Assembly (NCBI RefSeq): GCF_028622115.1
Contig: NZ_CP097263.1
Location: forward strand, 9,683,501 to 9,747,500
Length of the DNA: 64,000 nt
DNA from: Kutzneria chonburiensis
GTDB lineage: Bacteria; Actinomycetota; Actinomycetes; Mycobacteriales; Pseudonocardiaceae
Reading direction: 5' to 3'
Of the stretch, positions 33,929-41,229 are shown in pieces. The notes under the pieces are model-generated. The model was not told the origin of the DNA, ran no database searches, and saw only the letters and a list, made by a program, of their open reading frames with translations. Both the position numbers and the translations under genes were made by a program. The stretch's first letter is position 1; the number at the start of each line of letters is the position of its first letter.

Positions 33929-34369
33929 TCACGCAGCGGCGGGCACCCGGCCACGCAGCAGCGCGGCGAAAGCGCCGCCGACCCGCTCGAGAACCTCGTT
34001 GGGCTCGGTGAACTCGGCCAGCCCCGCGGCCAGCGCGAGCATCCGGTGCTCACGGGCGACCGCGTCGGCCAGCACGCCGTTCGAGTTCTCGTCGAGCAAA
34101 CGCCTGAGAGCGGGGTTGTCCGCGACGGCGCGGCGCCACGCGGCGGAGACGGCGTCGACCCGGTCGCGCTCGGTGTCCGACAGCGCCAGCCCGATGCGGG
34201 CGGTCAGCGCGCGGGTCCACTTGTGGTCCAGCGCGAGCAGCAGCTCGTCGGTGTCGGCGAACACGGCGGCAGCGTCGGGCACCTGGGTGAAGGCGGCCTC
34301 GATCGTGCCGGTGGTGGCCAGTACGGCGTCGATGACGTCCCGGCGACGGTAGTAGTCGTTCCAGCTCAT
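33929..34369 (-). CDS. Hypothetical helical protein divergent from a TetR regulator
   Basis: 146 residues, predicted all-helical, starting MSWNDYYRRRDVIDAVLATTG and containing 'LLALDHKWTRALTARIGLAL' and 'DAVSAAWRRAVADNPALRRLLDENS'. ATG 34369 has GGAGGT 6 nt upstream. It diverges from a TetR gene over a region full of palindromes, so it is the likely target of that regulator. No family with known function recognised. Confidence 0.7.
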   Translation of the reverse strand: MSWNDYYRRRDVIDAVLATTGTIEAAFTQVPDAAAVFADTDELLLALDHKWTRALTARIGLALSDTERDRVDAVSAAWRRAVADNPALRRLLDENSNGVLADAVAREHRMLALAAGLAEFTEPNEVLERVGGAFAALLRGRVPAAA

Positions 34370-34390
34370 CGTCGTACCTCCGGTCTTCGG

Positions 34391-34447
34391 CATACTCGCG
34401 GTATGTCCGACACGACGACCATACCACGGGTACGTACCGGCGGTATG
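34391..34447. promoter_or_regulatory. Palindromic operator region for the TetR regulator
   Basis: CATAC-N5-GTATG at 34391-34405, and a 28-bp symmetric element at 34420-34447 with outer arms CATACC/GGTATG around the perfect core GGTACGTACC (34429-34438). Both lie in the 95-nt divergent gap and overlap where the TetR promoter's -35 should be. Confidence 0.6.
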
Positions 34448-34451
34448 TGGA

Positions 34452-34457
34452 TACAGT
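34452..34457 (+). promoter_or_regulatory. -10 element of the TetR gene
   Basis: TACAGT, 7 nt before GTG 34465; no Shine-Dalgarno is present, so the start was set from this. Confidence 0.45.
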
Positions 34458-34464
34458 TGTGAGC

Positions 34465-35130
34465 GTGGCGACAGCGCGGTCGAGACGACTCGAATACTCG
34501 GAATCCACCAGGGACGCCCTGGTGGACAGTGCTGTCGAGCTGTTCACCAAACGGGGCTACGCCGGCACCTCGCTCGACGAGGTGGCCAAGCGCGCCCGCG
34601 TCACGAAAGGCGCGCTCTACCACCACTTCAGCGGCAAGCAGGCGCTGTTCGAGGCGGCCTTCGACATCGTCGAGACGAAGGCGATGCGCCGCCTCGGCGA
34701 GATCGTCAGCGGCCCCGGCCACCCATGGGAGACCGCCATGGCCGGCCTGCGGGCCTACGTGCGGGTCTGCCTCGATCCGGCGTTCCAGCGCATCGTGGTG
34801 CACGAGGGTCCGGTGGTGATGGGGTGGGCCCGCTGGCGTGAAGCCGAGGAGCACTACAGCTTCGGTGTGATCCGCGCTTCGGTGCAGGCGCTGGTCGAGT
34901 CGGGCGAGATCGAGGAGATGCCGGTCGACGTCATGTCCCGGCTGCTCTACGGCGCGCTGTCGGCGGGCGCCAGCATGATCGCCGGCGCCGCCGACCCGCG
35001 CAAGGCCAGTGAGGAAGTGGCCTGGTCGATCACGAGGGTGGTCAGCGGACTGCGCCGACCGGCAGCAGCAGGTGCTGGCGCGCCGTCGGCGGAACCGGCC
35101 GATCGACTGTCACGGCGTCGTCGCCACTAG
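34465..35130 (+). CDS. TetR-family transcriptional regulator
   Basis: A 221-residue repressor. The N-terminal HTH reads 'RDALVDSAVELFTKRGYAGTSLDEVAKRARVTKGALYHHFSGKQALFEA'; the C-terminal domain resembles the TetR_C group that includes 'VHEGPVVMGWARWREAEEHY'. It likely binds the palindromes in its own promoter and controls the divergent gene at 33929. The last ~30 codons overlap the convergent LysR gene by 89 nt and encode an Ala/Arg-rich tail, which may not be functional. Confidence 0.88.
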   Translation: MATARSRRLEYSESTRDALVDSAVELFTKRGYAGTSLDEVAKRARVTKGALYHHFSGKQALFEAAFDIVETKAMRRLGEIVSGPGHPWETAMAGLRAYVRVCLDPAFQRIVVHEGPVVMGWARWREAEEHYSFGVIRASVQALVESGEIEEMPVDVMSRLLYGALSAGASMIAGAADPRKASEEVAWSITRVVSGLRRPAAAGAGAPSAEPADRLSRRRRH

Positions 35131-35962
35131 CCAGCAGCGCGGCCAACAGGGCGCCGGCCGCGGCATTGGACCGCTCCGGGTGCGCGAGCATGAGCTCCCA
35201 CGCCGGCGTCTCGCCCTGCAACTCCACGAACCGCACCCCGGCCCGGCCGCGGGCCGTGGTCCGCGGCAGCACTGCTACCGCGAGCCCGGCCGCGACGACG
35301 TCCAGCATGGTCTGCACGTCGTCGGCGTGGAACGTGACCTTGCCACCGAACTCGTTGCCGCCGCCGGGGAACTCCACCAGCGTCTCGGCCCGGAGCTCGG
35401 CCAGGCCGACCGTGTTGCGTTGGGCGAACCGGTGGTCGGGCCCGCAGGCCACCACCGGCCGTTCCGGCCGTACCGGCGCGACGGTCACGCCGTCACCGCC
35501 GGCCAGGCGGTTCGCCGACGCCAGCACCAGGGCCAGGTCCAGCCGCCCGTCCCGGACCTGGTCGAGCAGCCGAGCCGAGGAATCGTGGCCGAGCACCACC
35601 TCCACATCGGGGTGGGCCCGGTGGAAGCGGCCCAGCGCGGCCATCAGGTGACCATGGTCGACAGCCCGGGACAGGCCGACGCTGACCCGGCCGCGCAGAC
35701 CGCCCTGCACGGCGGCGACGGCCTCGCGGGCGGCGGTCACCGTGCTCAGCGCGCGGCGGGCCTCCACCAGCAGGGCCCGGCCGGCGTCGGTCATGCGGAC
35801 CTGGCGCTTGTCCCGCACGAACAGCTGGGCGCCGAGCTCGCGCTCGAGCGTCTGGATCGATGCGGAAAGGCTGGACTGCGCGATGTGCAGTCTGCGTGCG
35901 GCCCTGGTGAAGTGGCACTCCTCCGCTACGGCGACAAAGTGCGTCAACTGGCGCAACTCCAT
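35042..35962 (-). CDS. LysR-family transcriptional regulator
   Basis: A 306-residue activator. The winged HTH is at the N-terminus (MELRQLTHFVAVAEECHFTRAARRLHIAQSSLSASIQTLERELGAQLFVR), then a periplasmic-binding-like effector domain. Divergent from an LLM oxidoreductase gene across 150 nt, a usual arrangement for a LysR protein controlling its neighbour. Its 3' end overlaps the end of the TetR gene. Confidence 0.92.
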   Translation of the reverse strand: MELRQLTHFVAVAEECHFTRAARRLHIAQSSLSASIQTLERELGAQLFVRDKRQVRMTDAGRALLVEARRALSTVTAAREAVAAVQGGLRGRVSVGLSRAVDHGHLMAALGRFHRAHPDVEVVLGHDSSARLLDQVRDGRLDLALVLASANRLAGGDGVTVAPVRPERPVVACGPDHRFAQRNTVGLAELRAETLVEFPGGGNEFGGKVTFHADDVQTMLDVVAAGLAVAVLPRTTARGRAGVRFVELQGETPAWELMLAHPERSNAAAGALLAALLASGDDAVTVDRPVPPTARQHLLLPVGAVR

Positions 35963-36100
35963 GCTGATCACCCGGTTCTCGGCGGTATTTGGTTGGCAAC
36001 AGCACGCGGCGTCACCGATGACCCTATGTCCGTGACGGGGGGCGCGGGCAACGTCTGACGGATTCATTAGTGCCGAACGGCCCAACTGGCGGCCGGTGGT

Positions 36101-36106
36101 TACGTT
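36101..36106 (+). promoter_or_regulatory. -10 element of the LLM oxidoreductase gene
   Basis: TACGTT, 6 nt before GTG 36113; decides between the two nearby GTG codons. Confidence 0.45.
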
Positions 36107-36112
36107 GTGCTG

Positions 36113-37051
36113 GTGGACTTTCGGATCTTCACCGAGCCCCAGCAAGGGGCGACCTATACCGACCTGCTCCGGGTGGCCCGCGCCGCCGAGGACGCCGGCT
36201 ATGACGCCTTTTTCCGTTCCGACCACTATCTGAAGATGGGTTCGGCCGACGGCCTGCCCGGCCCGACCGACGCCTGGATCACGCTGGCCGGTCTGGCCCG
36301 CGAGACCTCCCGGCTGCGACTGGGCACGCTGATGAGCCCGATCACCTTCCGTCACCCGGGCCCGCTGGCCATCTCGGTCGCGCAGGTCGACCAGATGTCC
36401 GGCGGCCGGGTCGAGCTGGGCATCGGCAGCGGCTGGTTCGAGGCCGAGCACACCGCGTACGGGATCCCGTTCCCGGGCCTGGCCGAGCGCTTCGACCAGT
36501 ACGAGGAGCAGGTGGAGATCATCGCCGGCCTCTGGGGCACGCCGGCCGGGCAGACCTACTCGTTCGCCGGCAAGCACTACCAGCTGACCGACTCGCCGGC
36601 GCTGCCCAAGCCCGTGCAGAGTCCGCGTCCGCCGATCCTGATCGGCGGCCACGGCGCCAGGCGGACGCCGCGGCTGGCCGCGAAGTTCGCCGACGAGTTC
36701 AACATCGGGTTTTCCTCGATCGCCGATTCGGCCGCCCAGTTCGACCGCGTCCGGGCCGCCTGCCAGGTCATCGGCCGTGACCCGGGTTCGATCACCATGT
36801 CGGTGGCGCATCCCGTGGTCGTCGGCCGTGACGACGCCGAGGTCGCGCGTCGTGCCGCCGCCATCGGCCGTGACGTCGAGGAGCTGAAGGTCAACGGCTT
36901 CTGCGGCACCCCGGCCGAGGTGGTGGACCGCGTCGGCGCCTGGCACGAGGGCACCGGCACCAACCGGATCTACCTCCAGGTGCTGGACCTGTCCGACCTG
37001 GCGCACCTCGATCTGTTCGCTGCCGAGGTCGCGGCCAAGTGGCCGAAGTGA
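36113..37051 (+). CDS. LLM-class F420-dependent oxidoreductase
   Basis: A 312-residue TIM-barrel enzyme. 'DFRIFTEPQQGATYTDLLRVARAAEDAGYDAFFRSDHYLKMG' and 'GRVELGIGSGWFEAEHTAYGIPFP' are typical of actinobacterial F420-dependent LLM proteins; the C-terminal 'GFCGTPAEVVDRVGAWHEGTGTNRIYLQVLDL' fits the same group. Substrate unknown. Probably controlled by the divergent LysR protein. It overlaps the next gene by 13 nt. Confidence 0.87.
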   Translation: MDFRIFTEPQQGATYTDLLRVARAAEDAGYDAFFRSDHYLKMGSADGLPGPTDAWITLAGLARETSRLRLGTLMSPITFRHPGPLAISVAQVDQMSGGRVELGIGSGWFEAEHTAYGIPFPGLAERFDQYEEQVEIIAGLWGTPAGQTYSFAGKHYQLTDSPALPKPVQSPRPPILIGGHGARRTPRLAAKFADEFNIGFSSIADSAAQFDRVRAACQVIGRDPGSITMSVAHPVVVGRDDAEVARRAAAIGRDVEELKVNGFCGTPAEVVDRVGAWHEGTGTNRIYLQVLDLSDLAHLDLFAAEVAAKWPK

Positions 37052-37842
37052 CCTCAGCCGGCGTGACCGTACTTCTGCTGCACGGGCTCGGCGGCGATCG
37101 TCGTGGCCTGCGGGAACTGGCCGATGCGCTCGACGGTGTCGACGTCATCGTGCCGGACCTGCCGGGCTACGGCGCGTCGCCGCCGTTGGCCGTGCCGCAC
37201 ACGTTGGAGAACTACGCCGCCGAGATCGAGCGCCTGCGCCTGTCCCTGGGCTTGGACCGTTTCGTGCTCGCCGGCCACTCCCTGGGCGCGTCCATCTCGC
37301 TCGTCTACGCAGCGCGCTACGGGGCCGCCCTCGACGGCTTGTGCCTGTTCAACCCGGTCTCGGAGGCCACGGGCCTGACCGCGTGGCTCGGCAAGCTCTA
37401 CTACCGCATCGGCGCTTGGCTGCCCGAACGTGCGGCGCGCTTCTGGCTGTGCAGCAAACCTGCTGTCTACCTCGCCGACGCGTTCGTCATCGTCACCAAG
37501 GACAAGGCCCGGCGGCGGTGGATTCTCGACATGGATTACGAGAACTATCGCAACGCCAGCGTGCGGGCCATGACGGAAGCGTTCCTGAGCTACTTCGACA
37601 CCAAGTTCGCCGACCTGGCCGCGCAGGTCACCGTGCCGACCGTGCTCGTGACCGGCACTCGCGACGGCATCGCCCCGGTCGACGCCGTAGCCGAGCTCGC
37701 GAACAGGCTCGGAGACGCGTCACTGGTCGTGGAACCAGGTGCTGGTCACCTGTACCCCGCCGAGGAACCGGCTCGCGCGGCGGCTCACCTGAGCCAATTT
37801 CTCCGCGAGTCCCGCGCTCCGGCACCCCGAACTACGGATTGA
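37039..37842 (+). CDS. Alpha/beta hydrolase
   Basis: A 267-residue hydrolase. Oxyanion strand LLLHGLGGDRRG, nucleophile elbow AGHSLGAS (Ser), acid in TGTRDGIAP, and catalytic His in PGAGHLYPAEEP. GTG 37039 has GAGGT at 9-nt spacing and overlaps the LLM gene; GTG 37048 (4-nt overlap) is an alternative. Likely works with the LLM enzyme in the degradation or modification of a small organic compound; substrate unknown. Confidence 0.85.
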   Translation: MAEVTSAGVTVLLLHGLGGDRRGLRELADALDGVDVIVPDLPGYGASPPLAVPHTLENYAAEIERLRLSLGLDRFVLAGHSLGASISLVYAARYGAALDGLCLFNPVSEATGLTAWLGKLYYRIGAWLPERAARFWLCSKPAVYLADAFVIVTKDKARRRWILDMDYENYRNASVRAMTEAFLSYFDTKFADLAAQVTVPTVLVTGTRDGIAPVDAVAELANRLGDASLVVEPGAGHLYPAEEPARAAAHLSQFLRESRAPAPRTTD

Positions 37843-37848
37843 TGCAGG

Positions 37849-38316
37849 TCAGCGAAGCTGTCCGGCGACATCGGACGCGGCGGTGAGCATCACCAGCAGC
37901 GGAATGACGGCCGTCGGCGGCACCTGGTAGCTGCCGCGGCTGTCCTGCTCCACGACCTTGGCCGCGACCAGCGACTTGAGGTGGTGGTAGAGCTGGCCGG
38001 TGGAGCGCAGCCCGGCGGCCTCCGACAGGGCCGGCGCGGGCTGCGCGCCATTGGCGATGAGGTGCCGGACGATCGCCGCACGCACCGGATGGCCCAGCGC
38101 GGCGAGCACGTCCACGCGCGGGCCGTCCGGCAGTTGCAGCGTCCCCGCCGCGCCGAACCGGATCTGCCACGACAACGGACCGCCGAACTCCACCTCGCCC
38201 TGATAGCCGACGATGCCGGCGGCCACGGGGTCGGGTACCGCGGCCTTGCCTTCGAGGGCGGCGACGCGGCGTTCGAGATCGGCGATCCGATCGTCGTAGT
38301 CAGACACGGTCGTCAA
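37849..38316 (-). CDS. Winged-helix (ArsR-like) regulator with N-terminal coiled coil
   Basis: 155 residues. The N-terminus (YDDRIADLERRVAALEGK) is a short coiled coil; the central wHTH is 'LGHPVRAAIVRHLIANGAQPAPALSEAAGLRSTGQLYHHLKSLVAAKVVEQDSRGSY'. No Cys metal site. TTG 38316 overlaps the stop of the beta-lactamase-like gene (TTGA); GTG 38307 is an alternative start. Co-transcribed with that enzyme, so it may regulate it, possibly via the palindrome at 39364-39379. Confidence 0.78.
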   Translation of the reverse strand: MTTVSDYDDRIADLERRVAALEGKAAVPDPVAAGIVGYQGEVEFGGPLSWQIRFGAAGTLQLPDGPRVDVLAALGHPVRAAIVRHLIANGAQPAPALSEAAGLRSTGQLYHHLKSLVAAKVVEQDSRGSYQVPPTAVIPLLVMLTAASDVAGQLR

Positions 38317-39344
38317 GCATGCACGACGTCACGCGCGACCCGCTGCCAGGTCACCGGGTCGCGCAGCATGCCAAGCACGACCTGGACGAAGTAGTCGACC
38401 TGGCCGTCGTGCAGGGTGAGGTAGTCGGCCAATGGCAGCCCCGTCGCCAGCACCGCGGTCGTGGCGATGGTGCCGTCCGCGCGGCGCAGCGAGAGGCCGA
38501 AGTTGAGCACGCCCGGCAGCTCTCCACCCTTGAAGCCGATACCCAGCTCGCCGGGCAGCAGTGCCCCGGCCAACAGCTGCTCCAGGTAGCGCCGCCCCGG
38601 GATGCGGCCGGTCGCGATGGATCGGTGCAGTGCGGCCACGTCCAGGGCGGTGCCGCGGTGTGTGGTCGGTGTCCAGGCCAACTGTGCTTGCGGGGTCGGC
38701 AGCTCGGCCAGCTTCGCCAGCGCCGCCTGCTTGAACGATGCGTCGGACAGGAACCGCGCGGACAGCTCTTCGCTGGTCCCTGGCCACCAGAGTCGGAGCA
38801 TGTCGCCCAGCTCGGTCGCCATCTCGGCGTTCGGCCACCCACCGCATGCGGCGGTCCGGCGCAGCGCCGGCACACCGAGCAGATCGCGGAGGTAGTCGGC
38901 GGCCGCGTTGTCGCTCTCCATGATCGCGGCCTGTACCACCCAGTCCAGCGGCACCAACTGGTCGGGATCGGTGGCTCGGCGGCCGTCGTTCGGGATGTTC
39001 AGCCTGGTGAGCGCGGCCGGGTGCGCGCCGCCGTCCAGACCGGGCAGGTAGGGCGCCTCCCAGTCGCGGATCTTGATCTGGCGCTGCGGGCTGATGCCGC
39101 TGCCGGCGAACGTCGCCGCGTGGATCGCCTTGTACGCCGAGGCCATCGGCACCTGGTGATTGGGCCGCAGTGCCAACCGTCGTCCCCGGCCGTCGTCGGC
39201 GTACAGGCTGACGTGGTCACGGCGCTGCGCCAGCCACTGGACCCAGTCGGTGGTCGGCGCGTCGGCCATGGCCCGGGCCGGCGTGAGCAGCGGCACCGCC
39301 GCGACGGCCGCGGCACCGGCTAACAAGCTTCTCCTGGACAGCAT
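38313..39344 (-). CDS. Class A beta-lactamase-like serine hydrolase, exported
   Basis: A 343-residue protein with a Tat-like signal (LSRRSLLAGAAAVAAVPLL). The beta-lactamase fold motifs are SAYK (SxxK nucleophile), ESDN (SDN), and a C-terminal FKGGE at the KTG position, with KGG in place of KTG. Such proteins may be true beta-lactamases or peptidoglycan/ester hydrolases; the altered third motif makes antibiotic resistance uncertain. A regulator gene follows in the same transcript, and a hairpin covers its ribosome binding site. Confidence 0.82.
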   Translation of the reverse strand: MLSRRSLLAGAAAVAAVPLLTPARAMADAPTTDWVQWLAQRRDHVSLYADDGRGRRLALRPNHQVPMASAYKAIHAATFAGSGISPQRQIKIRDWEAPYLPGLDGGAHPAALTRLNIPNDGRRATDPDQLVPLDWVVQAAIMESDNAAADYLRDLLGVPALRRTAACGGWPNAEMATELGDMLRLWWPGTSEELSARFLSDASFKQAALAKLAELPTPQAQLAWTPTTHRGTALDVAALHRSIATGRIPGRRYLEQLLAGALLPGELGIGFKGGELPGVLNFGLSLRRADGTIATTAVLATGLPLADYLTLHDGQVDYFVQVVLGMLRDPVTWQRVARDVVHA

Positions 39345-39348
39345 GAAG

Positions 39349-39396
39349 CCCCCTCTTCCGTTTTTCCGTAGTTACGGAATATCAGAGAAGAGGGGG
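39349..39396 (-). promoter_or_regulatory. Hairpin and palindrome upstream of the beta-lactamase-like gene
   Basis: Ten-bp arms CCCCCTCTTC (39349-39358 on plus) and its complement (39387-39396) enclose a 16-bp palindrome TTCCGTA-GT-TACGGAA (39364-39379). On the minus strand the proximal arm contains the GAGGGGG ribosome binding site just before the ATG, so folding would hide it. It may also end lipB transcription. The inner palindrome is a candidate repressor site. Confidence 0.55.
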
Positions 39397-39412
39397 TGGC
39401 GTCAGCTGTTGG

Positions 39413-40144
39413 CTACGAAGACAGGGAGAAGGTCACGCCGGCGGCGGAAGGGGCGCTGCGCTGGATGTCGCGGACGGTCACCGGCAGCGTGCCATCGACG
39501 GCGGCCAGCACGGCCGCCTGGACCAGGGGCTGCACCTCGGCGACTGTGACGTCACGGCCCAGTTCGGCGCTCAGCGAGGTGACGCCGGCGTCGCGGATGC
39601 CGCACGGGATGATCTTGCCGAAGGCGCCGAGGTCGGCGTTGCAGTTGATCTCCAGGCCGTGCATGGTGACGCCGCGCTGCACCCGGATGCCGATGGCGGC
39701 GATCTTGCGCTCGGGGCGGTCGCCGTCGGCGGCCAGCCACACGCCGCTGCGGCCCTCGACCCGGCCGGTGGCCACGCCGAGCTGGTCGCACACGTGGATC
39801 AGGGCCTGCTCGATGCGCCGCACGTAGTCGACGACGTCGACCGGGTCGCTGAGCTTGACGATGGGGTAGCCGACCAGCTGGCCCGGGCCGTGCCACGTGA
39901 TCTTGCCGCCGCGGTCGACGTCGATCACCGGGGTGCCGTCCTGCGGCCGGTCCTCGGGCTCGGTGCGCTTGCCGGCGGTGTAGACCGACGGGTGCTCCAG
40001 CAGCAGCAACGTGTCCGGACCGGTGCCGTCTGCGCGGGCGGCCAGCAGCTCCCGCTGGAGCTCCCAGGCCTCCGCGTAGTCGATGGTGCCCAGCGGCCGC
40101 ACCTGCACGGGATCGGCCGTGGCGCGGCAGGAAATGGTCGTCAC
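39413..40144 (-). CDS. lipB: Lipoyl(octanoyl) transferase
   Basis: A 243-residue enzyme that moves octanoate from acyl carrier protein to the lipoyl-domain Lys. Conserved blocks: [60 protein letters not shown] with Lys/Cys catalytic pair (Lys of KIAAIG, Cys of IIPCGI). Works upstream of LipA. GTG 40144 follows a -10 by 6 nt. Confidence 0.97.
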   Translation of the reverse strand: MTTISCRATADPVQVRPLGTIDYAEAWELQRELLAARADGTGPDTLLLLEHPSVYTAGKRTEPEDRPQDGTPVIDVDRGGKITWHGPGQLVGYPIVKLSDPVDVVDYVRRIEQALIHVCDQLGVATGRVEGRSGVWLAADGDRPERKIAAIGIRVQRGVTMHGLEINCNADLGAFGKIIPCGIRDAGVTSLSAELGRDVTVAEVQPLVQAAVLAAVDGTLPVTVRDIQRSAPSAAGVTFSLSS

Positions 40145-40150
40145 ACAGCG

Positions 40151-40156
40151 ACTTTA
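40151..40156 (-). promoter_or_regulatory. -10 element of lipB
   Basis: TAAAGT on the minus strand, 6 nt before GTG 40144; this promoter overlaps the end of the upstream epimerase gene. Confidence 0.5.
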
Positions 40157-41050
40157 CGCCCGCTGGCCCAGCACTTCCGGAAGGGCTGTGGCCAGCGTCT
40201 CGTGCTGGAACCGGAAGCCGTGTGTCAGCAGCGCCCTCGGCGTCGCACGCTGGCCGATCAGCACGCCTTCGTCGGCAAACTCGCCCAGCACGGCCCGCAG
40301 CGCGAAGCCCGGCACCGTCCACGGCGTCGGCCGGCCCATCGCCTCGCCCAGCGTCCTGGTCAGCTCGGCGTTGGTCAGCTGCTCCGGCGCGCACAGATTG
40401 ACCGGGCCCGAGATGTCCTCGTGTTCCAGCACGAACCGGATCGCCGCCAGCTCGTCGTCCAGCGAGATCCACGGCCAGTACTGACTGCCGTCGCCCAGCT
40501 TGCCGCCCAGCATGAACTGCACCAACGGCTTCAGCTTGCCCAGCAGGCCGCCCGACTCGGCGAACACCAGGCCGGTGCGCAGCAACACCACCCGGGCCCC
40601 GGCGTCGGCCGCCGGCCGGGTCGCCGACTCCCACTCGTGCACCAGGTCGGCCAGGAACCCCTGGCCCTTCGGTCCCGACTCGTCGACCTCACGATCACCG
40701 GTGTCGCCGTAGTAGCCGACCGCCGATGCGTTCACCAGCACCGGGATCTTGTGCTCAGCCACCGCCGCTGCCAGCACTTCCGTCGGCTCCACCCGGGAGT
40801 CCAGCAGGGTCTGCTTGCGGGCCTGGCTCCAGCGCTTGTCGCCGATGCCCGCCCCGCACAGGTTGAGCACCGCGTCCACGCCGTCCAGCGTGCCGTCCTG
40901 GATCCGGCCGGCCGGCGGGTCCCAGCTGCGCTCGTCCCGCGCCGCCGCCGGACGGCGCACCAGGCGCAGCACCTCGTGTCCGGCGTGCCGCAGCACCGGG
41001 AGCAGGGCGGAACCGATCAAGCCGGACGACCCGGCGACCACGACGCGCAT
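40154..41050 (-). CDS. TIGR01777-family epimerase/SDR protein
   Basis: A 298-residue extended-SDR protein. The NAD(P) loop is GSSGLIGSALL, and the TIGR01777 signature is visible in 'LNLCGAGIGDKRWSQARKQTLLDSR' and 'NASAVGYYGDTGD' (YxxxK region modified). The homologue next to dlaT and lipB in M. tuberculosis is Rv2216, so position is conserved; biochemical role is not established. ATG 41050. Confidence 0.9.
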   Translation of the reverse strand: MRVVVAGSSGLIGSALLPVLRHAGHEVLRLVRRPAAARDERSWDPPAGRIQDGTLDGVDAVLNLCGAGIGDKRWSQARKQTLLDSRVEPTEVLAAAVAEHKIPVLVNASAVGYYGDTGDREVDESGPKGQGFLADLVHEWESATRPAADAGARVVLLRTGLVFAESGGLLGKLKPLVQFMLGGKLGDGSQYWPWISLDDELAAIRFVLEHEDISGPVNLCAPEQLTNAELTRTLGEAMGRPTPWTVPGFALRAVLGEFADEGVLIGQRATPRALLTHGFRFQHETLATALPEVLGQRA

Positions 41051-41132
41051 GCCCAGATCGTCCCTCGCGGACCGATCCGCCGCAGCACCGGGGGTATTCC
41101 CGAGACGGGGGCACGGGCAACGCGCCCCCCTT

Positions 41133-41217
41133 GATCAAGGGACCGATCCTGGCCTTGAACGTCAGGAAGGGCCCCTTACTGACGTTGAACGTCAGTAAGG
41201 GGCCCTTCCTGACACAA
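41133..41217. repeat. Dispersed palindromic repeat, family A, copy 2
   Basis: Contains a perfect 53-nt palindrome (41161-41213, 26-nt arms and one central base) built on GTCAGGAAGGGCCCC and complement. Flanks match copy 1 at 3809-3894. It lies between the E2 gene stop and the epimerase start and probably terminates the E2 transcript. Confidence 0.85.
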
Positions 41218-41229
41218 GGGCGGGGTGGA

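Noticed and set aside
41133-41217. Short peptide 'KGPFLTLNVSKGP' read from the palindrome
   Set aside because: Both strands of the repeat give similar peptides because it is a palindrome; no ribosome binding site.
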